From assembly GCA_029593465.1 (NCBI GenBank), contig JAKTNK010000007.1:41284-105283 (forward strand): a DNA stretch of 64,000 nucleotides, given 5' to 3'. Shown in pieces: positions 8,116 to 16,984 of this stretch. Source of the DNA: Streptococcus suis. Lineage in GTDB: Bacteria; Bacillota; Bacilli; Lactobacillales; Streptococcaceae. Every line of letters begins with the position of its first letter. Positions within the stretch are counted from its first letter, which is position 1. Under the pieces are notes generated by a model. The model made no database searches, was not told the DNA's origin, and saw only the letters and a program-made list of their open reading frames with translations. Both the position numbers and the translations under genes were made by a program.

Positions 8116-8872
8116 TACATAAGCATAACCCCCGATACTCTAGTGTGTATCGGGGGGGGGGAGTGATAAAGTGGGTGATAAGGGAAACGACGTCATGTTG
8201 CTGTTGAGCATTGGAAATGGTCGCCTTGCCGTCCTTGTCTTGCTTGCCGTAGGATCCAAAGCCAGCGTGGTTACCGCCGCTAATGAGACGATACTCAGTG
8301 GTTTTAGGCAAGCGCTTTTTAGCTGTTTGATAGGCTGGTTGGTTGAGCACCTTGTCTTGGCTAGCTCTTATTGATAAAACCCTCAAGTCAGCCTGTGATA
8401 AATCTGTCTTTTTGGCAGGATAGCTGGCTAGTAGGATTAAGCCTTGGGCATTAAGATGGTCAGCGTTAACAGTTTGGGCAGCGATGACGCCCCCAAGAGA
8501 GTGGCCTGCTAGGTAAACAGGAGCCTTAGCAAGTTGCTCTTTAAGTTTTGAGCTGGGCTTGCCAGATAGGACAGCCAGATTTAAGGGTGACTTGATGAGA
8601 TAAACGTCGATTCCCTCTTTGGCAAGGTCAGAGGCCAACGGTGCATAAGCTTCTTCCTCCACAAGCGCTCCTTGATAAAACAAAATAGATGCTTTAGCTT
8701 TTCCCTTAGCTTTGAAATAAAGGGTATGGTCTATTGGTTTAGCTTCTAGGGCAAGGGCTTGGGCTTGGGAAGTGGCTTGATAGGTTTTCACATGAATGGT
8801 CATCAAGACAATCGTGATAGTGAGTAAAATAAGACCTATAAGGCTGATAAGAATTTTTTGAAGTCGTTTCAT
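8096..8872 (-). CDS. Membrane-anchored alpha/beta hydrolase
   Basis: A 258-residue protein with an N-terminal membrane segment (about 7-27) and an alpha/beta-hydrolase core. The nucleophile elbow is GHSLGG (Ser125), an early loop is FYQGALVEEEAY, and the likely catalytic His is in GGNHAGFG. The substrate is unknown. The last ~20 residues (from PPPRY) read through a 10-C tract and a hairpin; with 9 C the frame would end four codons after the tract (three bases into a TAG), so the tail is probably not ancestral. Its ATG overlaps the upstream gene's stop (ATGA), so the two are coupled. Confidence 0.8.
   Translation of the reverse strand: MKRLQKILISLIGLILLTITIVLMTIHVKTYQATSQAQALALEAKPIDHTLYFKAKGKAKASILFYQGALVEEEAYAPLASDLAKEGIDVYLIKSPLNLAVLSGKPSSKLKEQLAKAPVYLAGHSLGGVIAAQTVNADHLNAQGLILLASYPAKKTDLSQADLRVLSIRASQDKVLNQPAYQTAKKRLPKTTEYRLISGGNHAGFGSYGKQDKDGKATISNAQQQHDVVSLITHFITPPPRYTLEYRGLCLCTKIVNR
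8129..8161. terminator. G/C hairpin with a 10-G tract between convergent genes
   Basis: Perfect 10-bp stem CCCCCGATAC / GTATCGGGGG with an 8-base loop, followed on the plus strand by five more G (10 G in a row at 8152-8161). It sits between the convergent GIY-YIG and hydrolase genes and probably helps end transcription, although neither side has a T run. The G tract lies inside the hydrolase reading frame. Confidence 0.5.
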
Positions 8873-9504
8873 TGTAAATAAGGGTTAAAATTTTTTTCGT
8901 GGGCGATGGTTGTGCTTTGGCCATGTCCTGGGTGAACAGCGAAATGATTTGGATGGGTGAGCAGCTCTTGCTTGATACTGTGAATCAAGTTCTCAAAATG
9001 ACCTGTTGGCAAATCCGTCCGTCCAATGGTTTCTTTGAAAAGCGCATCGCCAGAAAAAATCATGGCTTGATCATCAAAGATGAAAGAGACGCTCCCAAAA
9101 GAGTGCCCAGGTGTTGGCACAACGGTGAATTTGAAATCACCAATACTATAGGTGTTTCTGAGGTCAAAGGTATGTTCAGCAGGCTCCACGATGACGTCCT
9201 CCATATCATCATGGCGAGCTAGTCCCGATAAATTATCGACTGGGGATTGCAGCCAGGAGGCCTCTTGTTCTGACACATAGAGTGGTGGTCGGTGGTAGTG
9301 TTGGCGCACCTTCTCGACACTTAAAATATGATCGTAGTGGGTGTGTGTGAGGAGAATAGCTAGTACTGGCTTATTTAGCTCAGCCAAACGTTTGTTGATT
9401 TTATCCCAGTCACTACCTGGGTCGATGAGCAACAGCCCAGTATCTGTTTCTAATAAATAGGTATTTTCACCAGCAACGGTGTTAACAATTTTATGTACGT
9501 TCAT
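8869..9504 (-). CDS. MBL-fold metallo-hydrolase (glyoxalase II-like, YqgX type)
   Basis: A 211-residue single-domain metallo-beta-lactamase-fold protein. Metal ligands are visible in HTHYDH near residue 55, PGHSFGS with its His, SGDALF with its Asp, and a late HPGHG. Short proteins of this type are often annotated as hydroxyacylglutathione-hydrolase-like, but the physiological thioester is not established. It is coupled to the downstream hydrolase. The ATG has no Shine-Dalgarno site, and a TGA-TAAACT extended -10 ends 7 bases before it on the minus strand, so the message may be nearly leaderless. Confidence 0.85.
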   Translation of the reverse strand: MNVHKIVNTVAGENTYLLETDTGLLLIDPGSDWDKINKRLAELNKPVLAILLTHTHYDHILSVEKVRQHYHRPPLYVSEQEASWLQSPVDNLSGLARHDDMEDVIVEPAEHTFDLRNTYSIGDFKFTVVPTPGHSFGSVSFIFDDQAMIFSGDALFKETIGRTDLPTGHFENLIHSIKQELLTHPNHFAVHPGHGQSTTIAHEKNFNPYLQ

Positions 9505-9605
9505 ACTAACTAGTTTATCAAAAAAAGCTCAAAAATAAAGATAGAGCTATCTTTTTATTATTGTCGTTATTTTCTGAAAAATACCTAGCCATTTAAGAAT
9601 GATTG

Positions 9606-9614
9606 TGTTACAAT
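9606..9614 (+). promoter_or_regulatory. Extended -10 promoter for the ATP-grasp gene
   Basis: TGT-TACAAT, an extended -10, lies 31 bases before the ATG at 9646. No good -35 is present. The divergent metallo-hydrolase promoter lies about 90 bases to the left, with a near-palindrome AAAGATA / TATCTTT at 9537-9554 between them. Confidence 0.5.
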
Positions 9615-9645
9615 AACCCAAATACGATTTTTAAAGGAGCGGCTT

Positions 9646-10824
9646 ATGACAGAACGATTAAATTTTGTGATGATTTCCCCCCATTTTCCCCATAATTTTA
9701 CGACCTTCGCAGAGCGTCTCTATGAAAATGGCATCAACACCTTAGCGATTGCAGATGTTGCTTATGAAGAGCTTTCAGAGAATGTTCGTCAGCATTTGAC
9801 CGAATATTATCGTGTCGATGACCTGCATGATTATGACCAAGTTTATCGTGCTGTGGCTTATTTTGCGCATAAATATGGGCGTATTGACCGCATAGAGTCG
9901 CATAATGAATATTGGTTAGAGCTAGATGCTAAACTTCGTACTGACTTTAATGTCTTTGGTTTTAAAAATGCAGATATGCTAGCCATTAAGACCAAACGCC
10001 AAATGAAAGAAGTCTTTCGTCAACAGGGCTTGACAGTAGCAGCTGGTGACACTTTTAAGACCGATAAAGAAGCTAAGACCCTAGCCAAATCGTTGGGTTT
10101 TCCCATCATCGTCAAACCCAATTCAGGCGTCGGTTCTTCAGACACTTACAAGCTTAAGAATGCCAAAGAGTTGGATGAATTTTTAGCCAAACGTTCTGCA
10201 GCTGTTGACTACATTATGGAGGAGTTTATTGACGGGGATATTGTCACCTTTGATGGGTTAGTGGATCATGACGGCAAGTTGGTTTACTATTCTAGCTTGG
10301 AGTATTCGGAAGCTGTCTTAGATACTGTGGCGAATGGTACGGACATGTATTACTACCTTCCACGTGACATCGATGAAAAACTGGTAGAACTTGGTAAAGT
10401 CTGTGTTGAGGCTTTTCATATTAGAGAACGCTTTTTCCATTTCGAATTCTTTCGGATTAGAGAGACAGGCGAGCTCATTCCTCTTGAGGTCAACTGCCGA
10501 CCACCGGGAGGGGTGACCATTGACATGTGGAATTATGCCAATGATTTCGATATTTTCAAAGAATATGCCAATGTGGTCAAAGAAAACAGCTTCAAAGCAG
10601 AAAGTAAGCGCCCTTATTACGTCTGCTACATATCCCGTCGTGAGGATAAGGACTACGCTCATAGCTTAGACGAGGTAGCGCAATACTTTGGAGAGCACTT
10701 GGTTTCCATCGCATCTGTTCCTGGTGTTTTTTCAAACATCATGGGAGAACATGGTATCGTGGCGCGTTGTGAGACCATAGACACCATGCGTGATTTGATC
10801 CGTTACGCTCACGAAAAGGTTTAG
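9646..10824 (+). CDS. ATP-grasp carboxylate-amine ligase-like protein
   Basis: A 392-residue ATP-grasp enzyme. After an N-terminal pre-grasp domain (about 1-110), the ATP-binding region shows IIVKPNSGVGSSDTYKL, the linker EEFIDGDIVTFDG, and the metal-binding LEVNCRPPGG near residues 280-289. Family members join a carboxylate to an amine, thiol or hydroxyl via an acyl phosphate. The substrate cannot be read from the sequence. ATG 9646 has AAGGAG upstream. An esterase follows 67 bases downstream and a second lies beyond it, suggesting a shared metabolite pathway, but this is only context. Confidence 0.85.
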   Translation: MTERLNFVMISPHFPHNFTTFAERLYENGINTLAIADVAYEELSENVRQHLTEYYRVDDLHDYDQVYRAVAYFAHKYGRIDRIESHNEYWLELDAKLRTDFNVFGFKNADMLAIKTKRQMKEVFRQQGLTVAAGDTFKTDKEAKTLAKSLGFPIIVKPNSGVGSSDTYKLKNAKELDEFLAKRSAAVDYIMEEFIDGDIVTFDGLVDHDGKLVYYSSLEYSEAVLDTVANGTDMYYYLPRDIDEKLVELGKVCVEAFHIRERFFHFEFFRIRETGELIPLEVNCRPPGGVTIDMWNYANDFDIFKEYANVVKENSFKAESKRPYYVCYISRREDKDYAHSLDEVAQYFGEHLVSIASVPGVFSNIMGEHGIVARCETIDTMRDLIRYAHEKV

Positions 10825-10836
10825 AGCAAGTGCGAT

Positions 10837-10862
10837 GACATTCTTCGTTTAGGATGTCTTTT
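10837..10862 (+). terminator. Weak hairpin between the ATP-grasp and esterase genes
   Basis: Stem GACATTCT / AGGATGTC with a 6-base loop, followed by TTTT. A modest intrinsic terminator or attenuator that could lower expression of the esterase. Confidence 0.4.
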
Positions 10863-10891
10863 CCCCGTCTCAATGGTTAGAAAGTTAAGTT

Positions 10892-11647
10892 ATGAAATTT
10901 GAACGTCGTAGTCAATGGTCAAGCGATCTTGGTCGAGAAATGTCTTTTAATGTTTATGGACACGCTGGAAAGCCTGTCATTGTTTTTCCTTCTTCGGGTG
11001 GTAGTCATGATGAGTATGCTGATTTTGGAATGATTGCAGCTTGTCAGGATTTTATAGACCGAGGTGTGCTCCAATTTTTTACTCCTGATTCCTATGATGC
11101 GGAGTCTTGGTTAAATCTAGGTAAAAGCGGTCATGATATGGCTCTGGCCCACGATGCCTATGATCGTTATATTGTTAATGAGCTAGTTCCTCTCATTCGT
11201 TATGAAACTGGCTGGCAAGGTGGCTTTCTGGCTACGGGTTGCTCGATGGGCGGTTTTCATACGGTTAACTTTGCCCTCAAACACCCTGATTTGTTTGATG
11301 TAGCGGTGGCCTTATCTGGTGTTTATGATGCCCGTTTCTTTACAGGGGATTTCGGCGATGATCAAGCTGTTTATTATAATTCTCCCCTTGATTATTTGCA
11401 GAATCAAACGGATTCTTGGTTTTTAGACCATTATCAGAACAATCATCTGATTGTGGCAGTAGGTCAGGGTGCCTGGGAAGAGCCTCATGTGGTTGATACC
11501 AAGCGATTGGAAGGTGTTTTTAAGGCTAAAAACCTTCCGGCATGGTTTGATTACTGGGGATTCGATGTTGCCCATGATTGGGAATGGTGGCGCCAACAAA
11601 TGCCGTATTTCTTATCTCAGCTAGAGGCAGCTTCTTGCCTTGGCTAG
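10892..11647 (+). CDS. Putative esterase with alpha/beta-hydrolase fold
   Basis: A 251-residue cytoplasmic protein without a signal peptide. It has the nucleophile elbow GCSMGG (Ser118) followed by FHTVNFALKHPDLF, as in the esterase D/tributyrin-esterase group, and a likely catalytic His in FDVAHDWEWW near the C-terminus. Its start MKFERRSQWSSDLGREMSFNVYG also fits that group. The Shine-Dalgarno site is weak. It probably hydrolyses a short acyl or carboxyl ester; the substrate is unknown. It follows the ATP-grasp gene. Confidence 0.82.
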   Translation: MKFERRSQWSSDLGREMSFNVYGHAGKPVIVFPSSGGSHDEYADFGMIAACQDFIDRGVLQFFTPDSYDAESWLNLGKSGHDMALAHDAYDRYIVNELVPLIRYETGWQGGFLATGCSMGGFHTVNFALKHPDLFDVAVALSGVYDARFFTGDFGDDQAVYYNSPLDYLQNQTDSWFLDHYQNNHLIVAVGQGAWEEPHVVDTKRLEGVFKAKNLPAWFDYWGFDVAHDWEWWRQQMPYFLSQLEAASCLG

Positions 11648-11679
11648 TTGTTTGTTTCCATAGAGGTTCAACTAGACTA

Positions 11680-11841
11680 GACTTCCAAGAACTGGGGGAA
11701 AATGCTAAAAATTGGCATTGCTGTATGGCAGCGTTAACCGAGAGTGATAAAGGATAGATAGACGACTTACTTGTGTCAGGATATTCCTTGACTGATAGCA
11801 TTGATACTCTATTTGACGACCTGTCTCAAGCATTTAAATAA
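11680..11841 (+). pseudogene. Possible gene remnant downstream of the esterase
   Basis: One frame reads as protein-like for 53 codons (beginning DFQELGENAKNWHCC and ending FDDLSQAFK before a TAA at 11839) but is cut by one in-frame TAG at 11755. It has no good start codon or ribosome-binding site. The residue pattern looks like genuine coding sequence, so this may be a decayed small gene. I do not recognise the family. Confidence 0.35.
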
Positions 11842-11898
11842 TCCGCCCTTATTTTTCTGAGCGACCTAGAAGCTAATCAAGTCGTATAGCTGAATACT

Positions 11899-11929
11899 AA
11901 AAACGCCTCTCATTGAGTTAGGCGTTTTT
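11899..11929. terminator. Bidirectional terminator
   Basis: Perfect stem AAAAACGCCT / AGGCGTTTTT with an 11-base loop. A on one side and T on the other allow it to work in both directions, between the esterase (plus) and the convergent esterase (minus). Confidence 0.85.
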
Positions 11930-11933
11930 GCGT

Positions 11934-12767
11934 TTATTCGGTTAAGGTGAAGCGTAGAAAGTCTAGAAAATGGTCTGCCCAGTGTTTTTCATGATGGATT
12001 TCATTGGCCATGATGTTTAGTTTGATGTGGGCCATCGGTGTGCCTGTTTTTAGGAGAGATTGATAATAGTGCAGGGTACAGTCAATATATTGTTGGTTCA
12101 TATTTGACGCAAAAGCTTCATCAACAGCGTCGCCTTCGCGAGTACCAACTTGGATGTAAACCTTAGTTTGAGGTTGTAGGGGATGATGATCGCAAAATCT
12201 AAGAAAATCCCGTTCGCTAAACCAGGATGCCAGAGAGAAGACCCCTAAATGTCCAAAAATGTGTGGATAGGCTGCTCCCATATAAGCAGTGATAAGTCCC
12301 CCCATAGATGATCCTGCTAGCAGGGTATGATTGGGGTCGGATTTGGTCCGGTAAGTCTTATCGATAAAGGGTTTAACCGTATTCACTACCCAATCACCAT
12401 AAGCCATGCCATCACCACCGACACTTGCTGTTTCAGGTGTTGTGCCCACATCTGTCATCCAAGGGGCGTATTCATTGAGGCGGTTTCCTTCAGCGTTGTC
12501 AATGCTGACAATAATCACCTTGGGTAAATCTTTGTTGGTCTTAATCGTCGGGATAACTTTCCAGGAATAGCCAGAGAATGATTCCTTACTGTAGAAGACA
12601 TTTTGCCCATCGTGCATGTAGAGTACTGGGTAAGAGGCCCATTCTTCCTTATGATAATCTTTAGGCAAGAGAACACGGATGCGACGCTCTTCGTGATAGT
12701 AAGGAACGGTCAGAACATGTTCGTCCATTTCTAAATAGTAGTTATTGAGTCGTGTTCTTTTAGTCAT
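11934..12767 (-). CDS. Esterase-family alpha/beta hydrolase (Fes/IroE-like fold)
   Basis: A 277-residue protein with the putative-esterase architecture shared by Fes/IroE-type enzymes: YPVLYMHDGQN at 46-56, nucleophile elbow AGSSMGG (Ser154), and a C-terminal EIHHEKHW that probably carries the catalytic His. No signal peptide. The start has a GGGG ribosome-binding site on the minus strand. The fold is clear; the substrate is not, and I would not call it a siderophore esterase without siderophore genes nearby. Confidence 0.85.
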   Translation of the reverse strand: MTKRTRLNNYYLEMDEHVLTVPYYHEERRIRVLLPKDYHKEEWASYPVLYMHDGQNVFYSKESFSGYSWKVIPTIKTNKDLPKVIIVSIDNAEGNRLNEYAPWMTDVGTTPETASVGGDGMAYGDWVVNTVKPFIDKTYRTKSDPNHTLLAGSSMGGLITAYMGAAYPHIFGHLGVFSLASWFSERDFLRFCDHHPLQPQTKVYIQVGTREGDAVDEAFASNMNQQYIDCTLHYYQSLLKTGTPMAHIKLNIMANEIHHEKHWADHFLDFLRFTLTE

Positions 12768-12780
12768 GATATCCCCTTTT

Positions 12781-12878
12781 TGCTATAATATTATGATAGA
12801 TTATATCATATTTTAAGGATTAACAAAGAGGGATTTTGTCCCTGTAAAATAGTTAGTGTATTTATGCTAGTACACTAG
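12781..12878. promoter_or_regulatory. Divergent promoter region, esterase/rhodanese
   Basis: A TGC-TATAAT extended -10 (12781-12789) reads right, and an ATTATA complement near 12801 could serve the leftward esterase. A small hairpin TTAGTGTA / TACACTAG (12853-12878) lies just before the rhodanese ribosome-binding site. Exact start sites cannot be read. Confidence 0.4.
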
Positions 12879-12895
12879 GAAACGAGGAGAGCATT

Positions 12896-13180
12896 ATGGT
12901 TTTAAAAGATGATCTGCAGAATCAACAGGCGGTTTTAATTGATGTTAGAAATCCGCAGGAATACGCCCAACAGCATGCTGTGTTAGCTCAAAATATTCCG
13001 ATAGACCAGATTGAAGCTGGGCAAATAGTCCTTCCTAAGGATAAAGCTATTTATCTTCATTGCCAGTTGGGTCCTAGGGCAGATAGGGCTGAAAAAGCTT
13101 TGAAGGCCCAAGGTTATGAGCGTGTTCATAATCTCAGGACACTTGAGGCGGTTGCCCAGTTGGGTTTACCCTTAAGCTAA
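12896..13180 (+). CDS. Single-domain rhodanese-like protein
   Basis: A 94-residue rhodanese domain without a signal peptide. It begins with VLIDVRNPQEYAQQHA, the usual CH2A-type signature, and has an active-site loop HCQLGPRADRA with the catalytic Cys near residue 57. Such proteins carry persulfide sulfur, and the acceptor is unknown. The CxxGxRA loop is a slight variant of the common CxxGxRS. A GAGGAG ribosome-binding site precedes the ATG. It stands alone between the esterase and the helicase gene. Confidence 0.9.
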   Translation: MVLKDDLQNQQAVLIDVRNPQEYAQQHAVLAQNIPIDQIEAGQIVLPKDKAIYLHCQLGPRADRAEKALKAQGYERVHNLRTLEAVAQLGLPLS

Positions 13181-13263
13181 TCAGGGGATTTCTTGGTGTT
13201 TGCCCCAAACTAATTTGGTTGGACGTTTTGAGAGAGGTTCATTTTTACAGCCAGCATCTTTTT

Positions 13264-13271
13264 GGTATAAT
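13264..13271 (+). promoter_or_regulatory. Extended -10 directly before dinG
   Basis: TGG-TATAAT ends at 13271, nine bases before the ATG at 13281. Transcription would begin about three bases before the start codon, leaving no room for a ribosome-binding site, so the message may be leaderless. Confidence 0.6.
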
Positions 13272-13280
13272 TTTACTATT

Positions 13281-15728
13281 ATGAAAAGACCCAAACAAAA
13301 GTATGCTGTGATTGACTTGGAGGCAACAGGGACGTCAGCCACAGCTCAGATTATTCAAGTAGGGATTGTGATTATTGAAGGCAGTCAGATGGTTGCTACC
13401 TACCAAACGGATGTCAATCCCCATGAACCGCTATCAGACCATATTATTGAGTTGACTGGTATTACAAATGAACAGCTGGCAAAAGCGCCTGATTTTTCAC
13501 AAGTCGCGCGTGATATTTTTGAATTGATTGAGGATTGTGTTTTTGTTGCGCACAATGTCAGATTTGATGCTAATTTATTATCCGAACAATTGTTTTTGGA
13601 AGGTTATGAATTGCAAACACCACGCGTTGATACGGTCGAGTTGGCGCAGGTCTTTTTCCCGACCATGGAAAAGTATGCCTTGGGGGATTTGACGAAGGCC
13701 CTAGGTATTCCCCTAGAGGATGCCCACACCGCTATTGCTGATGCGCAAGCCACAGCTCAGCTCTTTTTACGCATCCGAGAGAAGATAGAAAGCCTACCGA
13801 GCTTAACTCTTGAGCAGATTAAGACCTATGCTGACCACCTGCTGTTTGAATCCCGCTTGTTGATTGATGAGGTCAGTTGGCACACGGAGTATGACCCGTT
13901 GGTCTATCAGGAAGTAGGAGGCCTGCTCTTGAAAAAGCCTCAGCCCCTGACTGTTGAAAAAAAATATTCACAAGATTTTTCCACGAATATGGCTCTGTTA
14001 GGTTTGGATAGCCGTCCAAAGCAAGAGGCATTTTCAAAATCCTTGACCCATGCCCAAAAGCCCATTCATTTTATCCAGGCTCAAGCTGGTATTGGAAAGA
14101 CCTATGGCTACCTGGTTTCCTTGTTGGCTAAGGCGGATGCAAAAAGGCTTGTGGTTGCTGTTCCGACCAAACTCCTTCAAGATCAACTCGTAGCAGAAGA
14201 AGCCGAGCGTTTAAAGGATGTTTTTGGAACACCTTACCACAGTATTAAAAGTCCCGCCAACTACCTCAAATTAGATGCTTTTAAAGCTTCTTTGAATCAA
14301 GAAGATGATAACCGCTTATTAAATCGCTATAAAATGCAACTCCTGGTATGGCTCTTAGAGACCGAGGACGGAGACTTAGATGCCATTAAGCAACAACAGC
14401 GTTTACAATGGTATTTTGATTGCTTGCAACACGACGGCCATCTCAGCGCAACATCCGTCTTTTATGAGGTCGATTTTTGGCGTCGCTCTTATGAAAAAGC
14501 CAAAGGTAGTCGGTTGCTGATTACCAATCATGCCTACTTGTTGACCAGACTAACAGATGATCCTGGCCTGGTTGAAGGGGCTCATCTGATTATTGATGAG
14601 GCGCAAAAATTCTTCTTGACTTTGGAAGATTATTCGCATTATCAGCTAAATCTAAGCGAGACGTTGCTAGACTTAGAAGGGATTGCCAAAGCAACTGATA
14701 ATCTGTTATCACGACGGCTCATCGAAAGTTTGCAGTTTGAGCTAAATCGCCTGTTTGAGGATTATCAGCGGACTCAAGACCCATTCATTATAGAAGACCG
14801 ATGGCAAAAAATCCGTCAGGATATTTTAGAGTTACCTTCTCATGATTTCAAAAATTTGACGGCTATTGTTGATGACCATTATGATACCGTGTGGATAGAC
14901 GTTGAGCTATTGCCGCATAAACGCGTTGTGTGGCTAAAGGCCGCTAGCCAGCTCTTATTTGATTTTTCCAGTTTATTACCAGACCAGCAAGAAGTAACGT
15001 TTGTATCAGCGACTTTAGCGATTAGTCCAGAGGTATCCTTGCCAGAGCTGCTAGGATTTCAAGATTATCAAGAAAGCTTTATCAAAGAGGACATCAATCA
15101 ACAACAAGCGATTTGGGTTGATCAAGAAGGGGTGTCCTTGGCGTTAGCGTCGGATGATTATTATCAGGCTTTGGCAGCTAAGGTCTATCAACTCAGTCAG
15201 CTCCAAAAACCGATGCTGGTGCTACTAACGTCGAAAGAAGCCTTGGAGAGGGTATCGCATTACCTCGAAATGGCTAATCTGCCCCATTTAGCCCAAGGTA
15301 AGCACGGAAGCAATCACCAAATGAAACGCCGTTTTGAAAGAGAAGCCAGCCCGATTTTACTGGGGACGGGGAGTTTTTGGGAAGGGGTTGACTTTACAAG
15401 CCATGATCAGCTGTTACTCGTCATCACACGCTTGCCTTTTGAGAATCCACAGGATTTTCTCAATCAAAAAATGGCTGCGAAGCTACACCAGGAAGGCAAG
15501 AACCCTTTCACAGCTTATAGTTTACCGGTCATGATGATGCGGCTCAAACAGGCTTTGGGACGCACTACGAGACGTGATAATCAACGTTCAGCGGTGCTTA
15601 TTTTAGACCGCCGCTTACTTGATAAGTCTTATGGACCATTTAGCCTAGACTTGCTAAGGCAGACGCATCCTGTTGTTATTGAAAAATTTGATAAAATCCT
15701 ACGTGAAATGGATCATTTTTTGATATAA
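13281..15728 (+). CDS. dinG: DnaQ-like exonuclease fused to DinG-type helicase
   Basis: An 815-residue Firmicutes-type DinG. The N-terminal DEDDh 3'-5' exonuclease domain (about 1-175) has DLEATG (Asp12, Glu14), HNVRFD and HTAIADAQAT. The C-terminal XPD/DinG-type helicase has Walker A GIGKT at 270-274, DEAQ at 439-442, an ATGSFWEGVD-like block (GTGSFWEGVDF) and motif VI QALGRTTRR. The four-Cys iron-sulfur cluster of Escherichia coli DinG is not obvious. The ATG at 13281 was preferred over an upstream TTG at 13200 because homologues begin just before the exonuclease and a -10 lies within the extension. Role: DNA repair-related nuclease/helicase. Confidence 0.9.
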   Translation: MKRPKQKYAVIDLEATGTSATAQIIQVGIVIIEGSQMVATYQTDVNPHEPLSDHIIELTGITNEQLAKAPDFSQVARDIFELIEDCVFVAHNVRFDANLLSEQLFLEGYELQTPRVDTVELAQVFFPTMEKYALGDLTKALGIPLEDAHTAIADAQATAQLFLRIREKIESLPSLTLEQIKTYADHLLFESRLLIDEVSWHTEYDPLVYQEVGGLLLKKPQPLTVEKKYSQDFSTNMALLGLDSRPKQEAFSKSLTHAQKPIHFIQAQAGIGKTYGYLVSLLAKADAKRLVVAVPTKLLQDQLVAEEAERLKDVFGTPYHSIKSPANYLKLDAFKASLNQEDDNRLLNRYKMQLLVWLLETEDGDLDAIKQQQRLQWYFDCLQHDGHLSATSVFYEVDFWRRSYEKAKGSRLLITNHAYLLTRLTDDPGLVEGAHLIIDEAQKFFLTLEDYSHYQLNLSETLLDLEGIAKATDNLLSRRLIESLQFELNRLFEDYQRTQDPFIIEDRWQKIRQDILELPSHDFKNLTAIVDDHYDTVWIDVELLPHKRVVWLKAASQLLFDFSSLLPDQQEVTFVSATLAISPEVSLPELLGFQDYQESFIKEDINQQQAIWVDQEGVSLALASDDYYQALAAKVYQLSQLQKPMLVLLTSKEALERVSHYLEMANLPHLAQGKHGSNHQMKRRFEREASPILLGTGSFWEGVDFTSHDQLLLVITRLPFENPQDFLNQKMAAKLHQEGKNPFTAYSLPVMMMRLKQALGRTTRRDNQRSAVLILDRRLLDKSYGPFSLDLLRQTHPVVIEKFDKILREMDHFLI

Positions 15729-15729
15729 T
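15721..15729 (+). promoter_or_regulatory. Extended -10 before the aminotransferase
   Basis: TGA-TATAAT overlaps the end of dinG (its stop is TAA within the -10). The aminotransferase ATG follows at 15770 behind AAGGAG. Confidence 0.6.
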
Positions 15730-15769
15730 AGGGAGTATTGATAAAACCTATGATGCTCAAGGAGATAAG

Positions 15770-16951
15770 ATGAAGCTATCGAATCGTATTTTAAAGATGC
15801 AAGAAAGTGTGACCCTAGCGTCAGGCGCTCGTGCCAAGGCTCTGAAAGATCAGGGACGTGATATCTTGAATTTGACCTTGGGTCAGCCAGATTTTCACAC
15901 TCCAAGTCACATTGACCAAAAAGCGATTGAAGCGATAGAGAATCACTTGACCAGCTTTTACACGCCAGCCAGTGGCCTGCCAGAGCTAAAAGATGCTATT
16001 GTTGCCTATATGAAGCAGTTTTATGGCTATGATGTGAATCAAGAGCAAGTGTTGGCAGCTACGGGCGCTAAATTTGTGCTCTATGCTTATTTTATGACTG
16101 TTTTAAATCCTGGTGATGAAGTGATTATTCCGAAACCCTACTGGGTATCGTATGCCGATCAGGTCAGTCTTGCAGGTGGCTCTTCGGTCTTTGTGGAAAC
16201 GTCAGAAGCTAATGATTTCAAGGTCAGCCTTGAGCAATTGGAATCTGTTCGTTCGGATAAGAGCAAGGTTCTCGTCATCAATTCCCCATCAAATCCAACA
16301 GGGATGATTTACAATCGCGATGAGTTGTTAGCTATTGGGAACTGGGCTTTAAAACATGATATTTTAATCCTATCCGATGATATCTATGGTCGCCTCGTTT
16401 ATAATGGCCATCACTTTACGCCGATAGCAACCCTATCTGAAGACTTGCGTCGCCAAACAACGGTCATCAATGGCGTTGCAAAGACCTACTCGATGACGGG
16501 ATGGCGAGTTGGATTTGCCGTGGGAGAGCCGGACATCATTGCTGGCATGTCTAAGATTTTGAGTCAAACGACTTCTAATCTAACAACCGTTGCCCAATAC
16601 GCTGCTATCGAAGCTTTAACAGGTAGTCAAGATGCTGTTGAAGCAATGCGAAAGGCTTTTGAAGAGCGGCTCAATACCATCTATCCCTTACTTAATGCTA
16701 TTCCAGGATTCGACGTTATCAAACCTCAAGGTGCCTTTTATTTCTTCCCCAATGTTAAGGAAGCTATGGCAATGAAGGGCTTTGATGATGTGACTGCTTT
16801 TACAAATGATATCTTAGAAAAAGCAGAGGTGGCTGTGGTGACTGGCGCAGGGTTTGGCTCACCGAACCACCTTCGTCTTAGCTATGCTACGGATATGGAA
16901 ACACTTAAAAGGGCCATAGAGCGTCTCAAAGCCTATATGGAAACACCTTAA
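15770..16951 (+). CDS. PLP-dependent aspartate-type aminotransferase
   Basis: A 393-residue fold-type I aminotransferase of the AspC/AspB subgroup. Visible are the substrate-binding LTLGQPDFHTP, the NSPSNPTG block with the cofactor-contacting Asn, and the PLP lysine Lys238 in GVAKTYSMTGWRVG. It probably transfers amino groups between aspartate or another amino acid and 2-oxoglutarate. It sits directly before asnS, as in other streptococci and Bacillus, linking aspartate/asparagine supply to charging. RBS AAGGAG. Confidence 0.9.
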   Translation: MKLSNRILKMQESVTLASGARAKALKDQGRDILNLTLGQPDFHTPSHIDQKAIEAIENHLTSFYTPASGLPELKDAIVAYMKQFYGYDVNQEQVLAATGAKFVLYAYFMTVLNPGDEVIIPKPYWVSYADQVSLAGGSSVFVETSEANDFKVSLEQLESVRSDKSKVLVINSPSNPTGMIYNRDELLAIGNWALKHDILILSDDIYGRLVYNGHHFTPIATLSEDLRRQTTVINGVAKTYSMTGWRVGFAVGEPDIIAGMSKILSQTTSNLTTVAQYAAIEALTGSQDAVEAMRKAFEERLNTIYPLLNAIPGFDVIKPQGAFYFFPNVKEAMAMKGFDDVTAFTNDILEKAEVAVVTGAGFGSPNHLRLSYATDMETLKRAIERLKAYMETP

Positions 16952-16984
16952 GGAAACACACTAAATCAAGATAGAGGAAAATCA

